Part shown: positions 1 to 6,041 of the stretch, in pieces
Layout of the letters: each line of letters begins with the position of its first letter
Numbering within the stretch: the stretch's first letter is position 1
Assembly (NCBI GenBank): GCA_023265535.1
Contig: JAHFTI010000278.1
Coordinates: 1-6,041, forward strand
Length of the DNA: 6,041 nucleotides
DNA from: Opitutaceae bacterium
Lineage (GTDB): Bacteria > Verrucomicrobiota > Verrucomicrobiia > Opitutales > Opitutaceae
Direction: 5' to 3'
Translations under genes and position numbers: made by a program
Notes under the pieces: generated by a model
Databases searched by the model: none
The model's input: the letters and a program-made list of their open reading frames with translations, nothing else
Told to the model about the DNA's origin: nothing

Positions 1-133
1 GATTCAGGAAGAACCCGTTGCCGAGATCGGCCTGACGCTGGTCCTCCGGCCCAAGCTTCCACGCGGAGCGAAAGTGCCCCGACGTGAAGCCTGTGAGCGG
101 TGCAGGAGGAGGGGCAGACGGGGAAGGCTTCAT
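1..133 (-). CDS. Start of a GH43-like glycoside hydrolase (partial, runs off the left edge)
   Basis: Only the first 44 codons lie in the window. From the ATG at 133 the peptide begins MKPSPSAPPPAPLTGF and continues through SAWKLGPEDQRQADLGNGFF to LN at the edge. The ADLGNGFFLN stretch resembles the start of many GH43 beta-xylosidase/arabinofuranosidase proteins, where a DLGdGtyrNP motif leads into the first blade of the five-bladed propeller; the catalytic residues would lie outside the window. The Pro/Ala-rich N-terminus is not hydrophobic, so no signal peptide is seen and a cytoplasmic location is likely if this start is right. The ATG has no close Shine-Dalgarno (an AGGGGA lies about 20 nt upstream). 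The frame stays open back to the stop of the upstream DUF4450 gene, so an upstream TTG start is possible. It lies 102 bp after that gene on the same strand, so co-transcription is likely. The GH43 call rests on a short motif by eye. Confidence 0.6.
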   Translation of the reverse strand, partial: MKPSPSAPPPAPLTGFTSGHFRSAWKLGPEDQRQADLGNGFFLN

Positions 134-235
134 GGAATACGGGAGCAGGATCAGTTCCCCTGGCCGGGCTTTCAAGGCGCCCGTGAATAGACAGTTCAAT
201 TCCGGTCCAGACGCGGGTATGGGGAACAGAGACGC

Positions 236-3200
236 TCAGCGTTCCAGCGACGCGGCCATCAACCCTATCACCACCTCGTTGGAGAGCGTGCGCAGGGTGA
301 GCTCCTTTAGCACCTTACCGGGATCGAGCTCAAGCTGAAGGAGTGTGGCTGCGCCGCCGGGGATGGTGCGTCCGAGGGCGTCCTCGCGAGACAGCATGCG
401 CACCTGGCCCGTCCTCAGGTCGAGGCGCGGGGGGATCGGGGCGTAGTTGGGAAACTGATACGCATCCACCAGGTAGTCCTGCTCGATGGGCCACCAGGTC
501 TCCGGATTGCGCAGCGTGAGCCTGGCCTCCGAGCCGTCGGTGTAGCGGACCAGCACCTCGCCGTTGGCGATGCGGGACTGCATGGCATTGGTCGAACCGG
601 CCATGAGCAGGAAGATCCTCCTCGCGCTTCCCGAGAGCGGAAGGCGCGCCTCCGCGGGATAATTGTCCCAGAGAGAAGTGAACACGATGTTGTCCGCGCC
701 GGGTGCAGGGGGGGTGGCAAAGCGCACGCCGTTCGCAAGGGTGACGAAGCCGCCGCCCTTCGCGGAGAGTTCACGCAGCCCCTTGTCATCGATGTCGGCC
801 GTCGCCTTCACATGACCGGCCCAATACCCGATGCCCTGCTTGGGAATCGCAAGGGACACGTAGGGAGAGCGCGGGCTGCGGTATTCGTTCCTGAAGATCC
901 GGGTGACCGGTGCGTTGAAGGCGGCAGCGAGGTCCACACAGTCGACCACGCCGTCCACCTTGCGGGCCCAGTCATAGCCTGCCTCAGGCAATTTCTCAGG
1001 GGCGGACAGCTTGACGATCTGTTCAGGGGCGGTGCGCGCCGCGAACTCGATGCTCAGCTGCGTGCTGCCGGCGGCGGGGAGCTTCACCGAAAGCCCCCCT
1101 GACTCGGTGAGCACAAAGGGGACAGGCGCACCCTGGGAGAGGACCTGTTTCACGGAGCCGGGGTGCGTGAGCCTGAAGACCAGTTCCAGCTTCCTGGGGA
1201 GCTGCTGGCCGATGACATAGGAATCGGTGTTGCCGTCGCGTTGGAAGCTCAGGGAAAAGTCAGGATGCGTCAGCGAGGCGTGTTTCCAATGCGAGGGCAA
1301 CCCGGGCGAAACGACGAGCTGCCCAGCGAGCGCATCGGGGCGCAGTCCGAAGAGGCCCTCGACCAGCGCGCGGGAACTCATGCCCCCGCCATCGGCAAAA
1401 TCGCGCTGGGATTCGCGCCGGTACACATCGGCGTAGTTCATCGTTCCCACGTTGCCCGGGCAGATGCCCATGTACATCGAGGCCAGGAGGGAGCCCTTGA
1501 CGATCCTGTAGGCTTCGTCCGGCAGGCCCGCCTGCCACAGGCCAAGCGCGGTGTGCATGTTCTCGCCGAGGACGACATTGTTGAGCGACCAGGTGTAGGG
1601 CATCCAATCGGTGGTCGGCATCATGTAGGGAGAATCGTGATACGGCACGCCGGCGCCGCGGATGGGGATCGGCCGCATGTGACCGAGCATGAAGCGGCTC
1701 ATCGCGTCCGCCTCGCGCGGAGTCACCAGCGCGGCGTCCATCGTGTGATAGTAGCTCCAGAGCGCGGGGCTCTCGTGCAGGCGTTGCAGGCCGAGGAGGT
1801 CCCTGAACTCGGCGAACATGCCCTTGCCGGGCATCCACAGCAGTTCGCGCATGCCCTGGGCGATCAGGGAGGCCTCCTGCTCGTAGGGAGTGGCGTCCTT
1901 GCCCAGGAGACGGGCCAGGCGGGCGGCCTGCTGGTTGTGATAATGGTTGTAGGCGGAGCCATGGGCGGAGCCGCCGCCCGAATACTGAAGATCGTCGCTC
2001 GCCCAGATTGCCGCGTAGGCCTCGTAGAGCGGCAGGCGCCTGGGGCCGAACTCGCGACGGAACAGGCGGCGCTCCCAGGCGAGGTGGCGTTCGATGACCG
2101 GCCAGACCGTGGCGGCGAACTCGAGGTCGCCCGTCCACTGCAGGTGCCTGAACAGGGCGTCGATGTACACCAGGTTCATGTCATAGTGGCTGTTCGAGAG
2201 GTCGCCGTTGCTGTGCAGGCCGGTCTCGTTGCGGGCGAGGTTGGCGTTCTCGTCGGCGGGAGGAAGCGAGGCGGGAATGGGCTGGGTGTTCTGGCGCGTC
2301 GCCCAGTATGCGAAATGCTCGCGAGCGCGCCCGTGCCAGCCGAGCGCGTCGAGGGCGTAGGGCCCGCGCCAGCCCAGCAGCTTGGTGCGCCAGGCGATGG
2401 CGCCGTGCATGACGGCCTTCTGCGATTCATCCCAGACGGCGTCCACACCCACGTTCAGGGCGGACACGGCTGCGTTGAGGAAGGGATCGGGCGTCTCGAC
2501 GCTGACCCGCGAACGGAGGACCTTGAAATGGGATTCCGCCTCGGCGAACACCCGCTCCACCTCGGCAGGCGCAAGCGGTGGCAGCAGTTTGACCGAGGCC
2601 TCGTTCTTGTTGAGCCCGGACTTCTCGGACTTGACCTCGCGGTAGGTGGCGAGCTCCTCGTAGGCGACCGATCCGGAGCCCGCCGCGACACGCTGCAGCA
2701 GCACATGGATCGGCTTGCCGTCGAAGCGGGAGCGGCCGAGGACCACGGGGAACGCCGGGGTCTTTTCCGCGGGGGAGGACTCGAGGAGTGCCCCGGGGGA
2801 GGACCAGTTCTCGGCGTTTGCCAGGCCGAGGGAGGCGTTCGGGAGGATCTGCCCGACGAGTGTGGCCGCCTTGGCATCCAAGGTGAAGGAACCCGTGCCG
2901 AAGGGCTTCGCCAAGGTGATGCTGTTGCCGAGGCAGGACTCCTTTTTCAGCTGGAAATATTGCCCGATCGGAACGGCCTCGGTTCCGATGTCGCCATCGC
3001 GGGCGCCGCGTTTGCCACTCAGGCCGCCGAAGGCGGAGAGGAGCTCGAGGCCCGCGGGAAGGCCCGTGCCCTCAAGCTTCACCACGAGGCCCTCGGTGCC
3101 GTGGAGGGCGATGGCATGGAGGCGGAGCACGGCCCCCTCGCCGAGGAGTGGATCGCGGATCTCATACAGCATCGTTCCGGGGCGGTAGCGCGAACGGATC

Positions 3201-3586
3201 GAGCGGCACTCGTGCAGCCATTTCGCGGACGCGCCCAAGCGGAGACCGAAGCGCAGGTTGCCGCCATGACCTGGGAGATAGAGGGAGAACTCGGGCATGT
3301 CGCCGGCGTCGACGCGGAAGGCCGTGTTGCCGCCGTAGAGGGGGCGGTTGAAGAACTCGCCGCCGTTCTCGACGACGAAGTCCTGCCCCTCGGGCTGGTA
3401 GCGCAGGGGACGTTCGATGTTGCCCGGAAGGTTCGGGGTGGCGCGCGAGACGCCCAGGGTGGCTGCCAGCAGCGTGGAGGAGAGGAAGACCGAGAGCAGG
3501 GCTGCGCTGTGGAGGGAATGTAGGAGGGGAAAGGACATGGCGGGGGCGGGAGGGGAAAGCCGTTTGAGCAGCGGGCGGGGAATCAC
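236..3586 (-). CDS. Secreted DUF4450-family protein with six-hairpin glycosidase-like core
   Basis: The protein has 1116 residues and is probably a periplasmic or extracellular glycosidase of unknown specificity. Residues 1-49 form a signal peptide: basic residues (K8, R9), a hydrophobic stretch (about 28-45) and a possible cleavage after SRA at 47-49, with no lipobox Cys. From about 55 to 350 a beta-rich region contains NIERPLRYQPEG and GGEFFNRPLYGGNTAFRVD, which I recognise as the DUF4450 type. Residues about 360-770 look like an (alpha/alpha)6 toroid, rich in Trp, Tyr, His and acidic residues (WRTKLLGWRGPYALDALGW at 399-417, GSAHGSAYNHYHN near 539-551, DWMPYTWSLNNVVLGEN at 660-676). After about 770 come beta-rich segments, including GEVLVRYTDGSEARLTLRNP at 1009-1028. 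I cannot name the catalytic acids. The start is GTG at 3584-3586, with AGGA only 3 nt upstream. An in-frame ATG at 3536-3538 (residue 17) is the alternative, but it lacks a Shine-Dalgarno and the basic n-region. The gene diverges from lacI and precedes the GH43-like gene. The family call is from memory of motifs; enzymatic activity is inferred. Confidence 0.82.
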   Translation of the reverse strand: MIPRPLLKRLSPPAPAMSFPLLHSLHSAALLSVFLSSTLLAATLGVSRATPNLPGNIERPLRYQPEGQDFVVENGGEFFNRPLYGGNTAFRVDAGDMPEFSLYLPGHGGNLRFGLRLGASAKWLHECRSIRSRYRPGTMLYEIRDPLLGEGAVLRLHAIALHGTEGLVVKLEGTGLPAGLELLSAFGGLSGKRGARDGDIGTEAVPIGQYFQLKKESCLGNSITLAKPFGTGSFTLDAKAATLVGQILPNASLGLANAENWSSPGALLESSPAEKTPAFPVVLGRSRFDGKPIHVLLQRVAAGSGSVAYEELATYREVKSEKSGLNKNEASVKLLPPLAPAEVERVFAEAESHFKVLRSRVSVETPDPFLNAAVSALNVGVDAVWDESQKAVMHGAIAWRTKLLGWRGPYALDALGWHGRAREHFAYWATRQNTQPIPASLPPADENANLARNETGLHSNGDLSNSHYDMNLVYIDALFRHLQWTGDLEFAATVWPVIERHLAWERRLFRREFGPRRLPLYEAYAAIWASDDLQYSGGGSAHGSAYNHYHNQQAARLARLLGKDATPYEQEASLIAQGMRELLWMPGKGMFAEFRDLLGLQRLHESPALWSYYHTMDAALVTPREADAMSRFMLGHMRPIPIRGAGVPYHDSPYMMPTTDWMPYTWSLNNVVLGENMHTALGLWQAGLPDEAYRIVKGSLLASMYMGICPGNVGTMNYADVYRRESQRDFADGGGMSSRALVEGLFGLRPDALAGQLVVSPGLPSHWKHASLTHPDFSLSFQRDGNTDSYVIGQQLPRKLELVFRLTHPGSVKQVLSQGAPVPFVLTESGGLSVKLPAAGSTQLSIEFAARTAPEQIVKLSAPEKLPEAGYDWARKVDGVVDCVDLAAAFNAPVTRIFRNEYRSPRSPYVSLAIPKQGIGYWAGHVKATADIDDKGLRELSAKGGGFVTLANGVRFATPPAPGADNIVFTSLWDNYPAEARLPLSGSARRIFLLMAGSTNAMQSRIANGEVLVRYTDGSEARLTLRNPETWWPIEQDYLVDAYQFPNYAPIPPRLDLRTGQVRMLSREDALGRTIPGGAATLLQLELDPGKVLKELTLRTLSNEVVIGLMAASLER

Positions 3587-3628
3587 CTGTCCTGCACAAT
3601 TTGGCTGGCGACGGCGGAAGCGGCGAGC

Positions 3629-3660
3629 GTATCAAATAGGGACAGTTTGGATACCTGCAA
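3629..3660 (-). promoter_or_regulatory. Candidate promoter/operator of the DUF4450-GH43 transcription unit
   Basis: An imperfect inverted repeat, GTATCAAA (3629-3636) and TTTGGATAC (3646-3654), is separated by a 9-nt core (TAGGGACAG) and has one extra G in the right arm. It lies 43 bp upstream of the GTG start of the minus-strand gene. On the minus strand it overlaps a weak sigma70-like pair: TTGCAG (3660-3655) and TATTTG (3638-3633) with a 16-nt spacer. The -10 matches consensus at only three positions. Overlap of a palindrome with a promoter suits repression by the divergently encoded LacI regulator. The element is visible in the sequence; the regulator assignment is inference. Confidence 0.3.
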
Positions 3661-3770
3661 GCCTGCCTCCCCTGATAGCCACCGATGAGTTCTTCGCGCC
3701 CCACCCACCGAAGCATCGCTGCCGAGATGGGCCTCCGCGCTCCACGGTCAAGAACCGCCCCTTTACTGGG

Positions 3771-3810
3771 TGTCCATAGCCTGCACTGCCACCTGCCATG
3801 GACAGTCCAT
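3771..3810. promoter_or_regulatory. Operator-like cluster upstream of lacI
   Basis: A perfect 13-bp odd palindrome, ATGGACAGTCCAT, lies at 3798-3810. A further half-site, TGTCCAT (3771-3777), is the exact reverse complement of ATGGACA (3798-3804). The heptamer GTCCATA occurs at 3772-3778 and 3805-3811, 33 bp apart, close to three helical turns. The cluster ends 37 bp before the lacI ATG, a position compatible with autoregulation. Classical LacI-family operators are usually even palindromes centred on CG, which this is not, so it could instead belong to the AraC protein or another factor. No convincing -35/-10 pair for lacI was found nearby. Confidence 0.35.
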
Positions 3811-3847
3811 ACTCGACGGGCGGCGTGGGCCGGCTATGAGCTAGGGC

Positions 3848-4891
3848 ATGGCCACGTCACGTCCCACCGTCCGCAGCCTCGCCGCCTCACTCGGACTCTC
3901 GCGTGCCACGGTTTCAAACGCCCTGCGCGGGTTCGCCGGGGTGAATGAGAAGACCCGCCTGCTCGTGCAGCGGGAGGCGGAGCGGGTGGGCTATGTGACC
4001 CACCCCTTTGCAGCGCAGGTCATGTCGCAGATACGACGCAGCGCCACGGACAAGCAGATGGGCACGCTGGCGGTGCTGGAACTGCACGAGCCCAAGCGCC
4101 CTTTCGGCTCAGCCCAATTCCACTCCGAGCTGCTGGCTGGTGTGAAGGAGCGCGCGGCAACGCTTGGCTTCGCCGCCGACCACTGTGTCTTCGGCCCGGG
4201 CAGCGAACTGTCCCTGAGGCGGCTGGACCAGATCCTGCAGAACCGGGGCGTGCGGGGACTGGTCCTGCTGCCATCGTGGAGCGAACCGAATTTCCTCGAA
4301 CTGGACTGGTCGCGCTTCACGGGGGTCTATCTCGATTACCAGATACAGCGCCCCGCGCTCCACAAGGTGTGCTCCGACCATGGATTCACGGTCTTCAACG
4401 CGCTGGAGCAGGCGCGCGCACGCGGCTACAGGAGGCCCGGCCTGGCCATTGCCCACCGCACCAATGCTCGCCTGCACGGCCGCTGGGTGGGGGCCTACCT
4501 GGCCTACCTGCATGAGCATCCCGAGCTCACGGCAATCCCGCCGCTGGTCGTGGACGAAGCCGATGAGTTGAAGCCGGTGCACTTCCTGCCTTGGTTCGAG
4601 AGGGAGAAACCCGACATCGTGCTCACCCATTGGCTCGGCGCGCTCGAGCAGATGAAGGCGGCAGGCGCCAAGGTGCCCCGCACGCACGGTTTCCTCTGCC
4701 TCAACCTTCAAGTGGCCCCGGCCCACTTCAGCGGCTTCCTGCAGCAGCCCAGGCAGCTCGGCGCACGCGCCGCCGAACTGGTCATTTCGCAGCTGACCCA
4801 CGGCGAAATGGGTCCGCCCTCGCGCCCCTCGACGACCATGCTGCCCTCTGAATGGCGACAGGGGGCCACGGTTAAGGACGTCAGTGCTTGA
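3848..4891 (+). CDS. LacI-family transcriptional regulator
   Basis: This 347-residue protein has the usual LacI-family length and is a cytoplasmic DNA-binding repressor probably responding to a sugar. The N-terminal helix-turn-helix covers about residues 7-28 (TVRSLAASLGLSRATVSNAL), with SRATVSNAL as recognition helix; R19 and A20 fall at the positions that set operator specificity in this family. A third helix (NEKTRLLVQREAERVGY, 33-49) follows, then a linker HPFAAQVMSQIRR (52-64) that differs from the PurR-type ARSL hinge. Residues about 72-340 form a periplasmic-binding-protein-like effector domain beginning GTLAVLELHEP. The ATG at 3848 places the helix-turn-helix at the normal distance from the N-terminus; a weak GAG lies 7 nt upstream, and an in-frame extension is not needed. 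It is divergent from the DUF4450 gene, its likely target. The last residues (DVSA) and the TGA lie inside a hairpin repeat, so the native C-terminus may have been altered. Confidence 0.93.
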   Translation: MATSRPTVRSLAASLGLSRATVSNALRGFAGVNEKTRLLVQREAERVGYVTHPFAAQVMSQIRRSATDKQMGTLAVLELHEPKRPFGSAQFHSELLAGVKERAATLGFAADHCVFGPGSELSLRRLDQILQNRGVRGLVLLPSWSEPNFLELDWSRFTGVYLDYQIQRPALHKVCSDHGFTVFNALEQARARGYRRPGLAIAHRTNARLHGRWVGAYLAYLHEHPELTAIPPLVVDEADELKPVHFLPWFEREKPDIVLTHWLGALEQMKAAGAKVPRTHGFLCLNLQVAPAHFSGFLQQPRQLGARAAELVISQLTHGEMGPPSRPSTTMLPSEWRQGATVKDVSA

Positions 4892-4943
4892 CTCTTGACC
4901 TGCCTCACCCGCCGCGGCCGGTGGCCTGTCAAGAGGCAAGCAC
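4877..4943. repeat. REPIN-like inverted repeat, copy 1 (overlaps the lacI 3' end)
   Basis: The left arm (4877-4899) contains GTGCTTGACTCTTGAC and is identical over 23 bp to the left arm of the copy after araC. The right arm (4928-4943) is GTCAAGAGGCAAGCAC, its reverse complement except for one base (G at 4936). The arms flank a 28-nt GC-rich spacer, so 4884-4943 can fold into a hairpin with 7 bp, one mismatch and then 8 bp of stem. The right arm does not extend beyond GCAC, so this copy is more decayed than copy 2. Each arm carries two tandem CTTGAC units 7 bp apart. No T-tract follows, so it is not a canonical intrinsic terminator. Its first half is coding: it encodes the last four residues and stop of lacI. 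Confidence 0.85.
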
Positions 4944-5003
4944 AGCCCTCATACCGCCCCGGCCGCGAGGGGAAAAGAGAGCGGCGAAAACAAGGACTGT
5001 ATT

Positions 5004-5013
5004 CCATGGACAG
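5004..5013. promoter_or_regulatory. CCATGGACAG motif upstream of araC, shared with the lacI upstream region
   Basis: The 10-mer CCATGGACAG lies 29 bp before the AraC start codon and recurs exactly at 3796-3805, where it forms the left part of the ATGGACAGTCCAT palindrome upstream of lacI. A common regulator site is possible. The 8-mer CCATGGAC also occurs once inside the araC coding region (around 5356), so chance recurrence is not excluded. Confidence 0.25.
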
Positions 5014-5027
5014 GGCGCGGCAAAGCT

Positions 5028-5033
5028 GGAGGA
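5028..5033 (+). promoter_or_regulatory. Ribosome binding site that decides the araC start
   Basis: GGAGGA lies 9 nt before the ATG at 5043. Two closer ATGs (5035 and 5038) are in another frame that ends at 5091, so the third ATG is the one that opens the AraC reading frame. The stacked out-of-frame ATGs could lower its initiation rate. Confidence 0.75.
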
Positions 5034-5042
5034 TATGATGGC

Positions 5043-5936
5043 ATGCTCGCTGCCAAACCCCAACGCGAAGGCTTCGTGGGCCAGCACCTGACCGTACTGC
5101 CCAAGCCGGTGCGCGAGGAAGCCAGGAAACATCCCCTACTGCGCCACCTGCTGGTGACCGACGCGGGGTACTTCCCTGCTGCGCAGGGGCATCTTGTCGA
5201 GCGCGAGCACGGCTCTCCCACCCACCTGGTGATCGCCTGCCTTCGCGGGCGCGGCTGGTACCGCAGCCGGGGCGGCGAGAGGCCCGTCAAGCCGGGCGAC
5301 CTGGTATGGCTGCGGCCGGACCAGCCCCACGCGTACGGTGCCGACCCGGAGGATCCATGGACGATCGGCTGGGTGCATTTCTGCGGGGAGGAGGCGGAGA
5401 GCTGGCACAACCACATCGGCTTTCCCGATGAACCCGCCTCCTCGCTCGGCCAGATCACCGCCGAGGGCATCACCGCACTCAAGATCGAGCAGATCTACCT
5501 CGAGCTCGAACGGGGCTACTCGATCCCCGACCTCCTCAGCACAGCCATCCTGCTGCGCGCCGCGCTCAACGTGGCGGCCCAGGCCGCACGCCACGGAGGG
5601 GCCACCCGCTCCGCCTCGGACCGCATCGCCGCGGTGCGCGAACACCTGCGCGAAAACCTCACCCAGGCCCACCAGCTCAAGGAGCTGGCCGCCGCCGCCG
5701 GCCTCTCGGTGCCGCACTTCTCCAGCCTCTTCCGCCGGCAGACCGGCTACGCGCCGATCGACTACCTCATCCGCCTGCGCATCCAGCGCGCCTGCGTGCT
5801 GCTCGACACGACCGACAAGTCCGTCGCCGCCATCGCCGCCGAGGTGGGCTACGAGGACGCCTACTACTTCACACGCTGCTTCCACCGCATCGTCGGAAGC
5901 TCCCCGCGCAGCTACCGTAAAGTGCCCAAGGGGTGA
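5043..5936 (+). CDS. AraC-family transcriptional regulator with cupin sensor domain
   Basis: This 297-residue protein is a typical two-domain AraC-family regulator. Residues about 38-120 match the AraC-type cupin ligand-binding domain: THLVIACLRGRGWYR (60-74), then KPGDLVWLRPDQPHAY (83-98) and WTIGWVHFCG (106-115). About 190-295 is the DNA-binding domain with two helix-turn-helices: QLKELAAAAGLSVPHFSSLF (211-230), and the family signature running from SVAAIAAEVGYEDAYYF (260-276) to GSSPRSYRK (285-293). Such proteins often activate sugar-utilisation genes, with the cupin binding the sugar. It has a strong Shine-Dalgarno and starts 151 bp after lacI. The gap contains a hairpin repeat, so the two regulators may be transcribed separately. 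A second repeat begins 7 nt after its stop codon. The ligand and targets are unknown; the neighbouring hydrolases make a polysaccharide-derived sugar the best guess. Confidence 0.94.
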   Translation: MLAAKPQREGFVGQHLTVLPKPVREEARKHPLLRHLLVTDAGYFPAAQGHLVEREHGSPTHLVIACLRGRGWYRSRGGERPVKPGDLVWLRPDQPHAYGADPEDPWTIGWVHFCGEEAESWHNHIGFPDEPASSLGQITAEGITALKIEQIYLELERGYSIPDLLSTAILLRAALNVAAQAARHGGATRSASDRIAAVREHLRENLTQAHQLKELAAAAGLSVPHFSSLFRRQTGYAPIDYLIRLRIQRACVLLDTTDKSVAAIAAEVGYEDAYYFTRCFHRIVGSSPRSYRKVPKG

Positions 5937-5943
5937 GACACAA

Positions 5944-6019
5944 AAGACGTCAGTGCTTGACTCTTGACACGCGACCGGACGCGTCCGGTCTCGTGTCAAG
6001 AGTCAAGCACTGACGTCTT
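5944..6019. repeat. REPIN-like inverted repeat, copy 2 (76-bp near-perfect palindrome)
   Basis: Arms 5944-5971 and 5992-6019 are perfect 28-bp reverse complements. After a single mismatch (C5972 against T5991) the centre GACCGGACGCGTCCGGTC (5973-5990) is itself fully palindromic, so all but one pair of the 76 nt can base-pair. It contains GTGCTTGACTCTTGAC in both orientations and matches the copy at the 3' end of lacI over 23 bp; part of the spacer also matches (CCGGT, then TGTCAAGAG). It starts 7 nt after the araC stop. A transcript would form a very stable hairpin, but TTCGGGTGC follows rather than a T-tract, so termination by the intrinsic mechanism is not supported. Confidence 0.93.
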
Positions 6020-6026
6020 CGGGTGC

Positions 6027-6041
6027 AAAAAAGGCGCCCCG
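6027..6041. terminator. Possible edge of an intrinsic terminator
   Basis: Six A residues (6027-6032) are followed by GGCGCCCCG at the window edge. On the minus strand this reads CGGGGCGCC then TTTTTT, which looks like the 3' half of a terminator stem plus U-tract for a leftward-transcribed gene beyond the right edge. If the other arm and a T-run lie just outside, it would also terminate araC. Only half of the structure can be seen. Confidence 0.35.

Noticed and set aside
223..245. A small inverted repeat (GGAAC...GTTCC with an ACGCT/AGCGT core) at the DUF4450 stop codon
   Set aside because: The arms are short, the inner palindrome leaves a one-base loop and no T-tract follows on the minus strand, so a terminator is not supported.
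1163..3523. A 786-codon open frame on the plus strand opposite the DUF4450 gene
   Set aside because: The minus-strand frame has recognisable domains and a signal peptide. The antisense translation is a low-complexity mix of G, A, V, E and R with no recognisable motif, as expected opposite a high-GC gene.
4109..4939. A 276-codon minus-strand frame opposite lacI that starts inside repeat copy 1
   Set aside because: It is a shadow of lacI. Its N-terminal QESSTDV peptide recurs in the frame opposite araC only because both start in the same repeat arm.
4877..4943. Repeat copy 1 as an intrinsic terminator of lacI
   Set aside because: The stem is plausible, but the downstream sequence (AGCCCTCATACC) has no U-tract.
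5338..5967. A 209-codon plus-strand frame overlapping araC
   Set aside because: Its translation is dominated by Ser, Pro, Arg and Ala, typical of a frame-shifted reading of a GC-rich gene.
5136..5999. A 287-codon minus-strand frame opposite araC that starts inside repeat copy 2
   Set aside because: It is antisense to a clear AraC-family gene, has no recognisable domain, and its start lies in the palindrome.
4877..6019. The araC gene as a cargo gene of a composite mobile element bounded by the two repeats
   Set aside because: No transposase or target-site duplication is visible, araC codon use resembles its neighbours, and each repeat is itself a complete palindromic unit rather than one end of an element.

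Overview
The window is GC-rich with densely packed genes and looks like a carbohydrate-utilisation locus of a heterotrophic bacterium. The protein families (a DUF4450-type secreted glycosidase-like protein, a GH43-like gene start, and a LacI regulator with a HPFAAQVMSQIRR-type linker) remind me most of Opitutaceae (Verrucomicrobiota). That placement comes from family resemblance only; no rRNA or marker gene is present.

Layout. On the minus strand, a large secreted DUF4450-type protein (236-3586) is followed after 102 bp by the first 44 codons of a GH43-like glycoside hydrolase that runs off the left edge (1-133). The two are probably co-transcribed leftward. A 261-bp divergent intergenic region (3587-3847) holds two operator-like inverted repeats, one near each gene start. 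On the plus strand are a LacI-family regulator (3848-4891) and an AraC-family regulator (5043-5936). No stretch of 300 bases or more lacks a gene.

How it may work. The hydrolases probably act on a plant-type polysaccharide or its oligosaccharides (the GH43 resemblance hints at xylan or arabinan). The divergent LacI regulator is the natural candidate for their sugar-responsive control. The AraC protein has an N-terminal cupin-like sensor domain and could be a second regulator of the same regulon. The inducing sugar cannot be read from the sequence.

The most unusual feature is a pair of related hairpin repeats, one at the 3' end of each regulator gene. They share an identical 23-bp left arm and have inverted right arms around spacers of 28 and 26 nt. 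This is the architecture of a REPIN (an inverted REP doublet). The first copy overlaps the end of the lacI gene and supplies its last four residues and stop codon. The second is a nearly perfect 76-bp palindrome just after araC. A 10-bp motif is also shared between the upstream regions of the two regulator genes.
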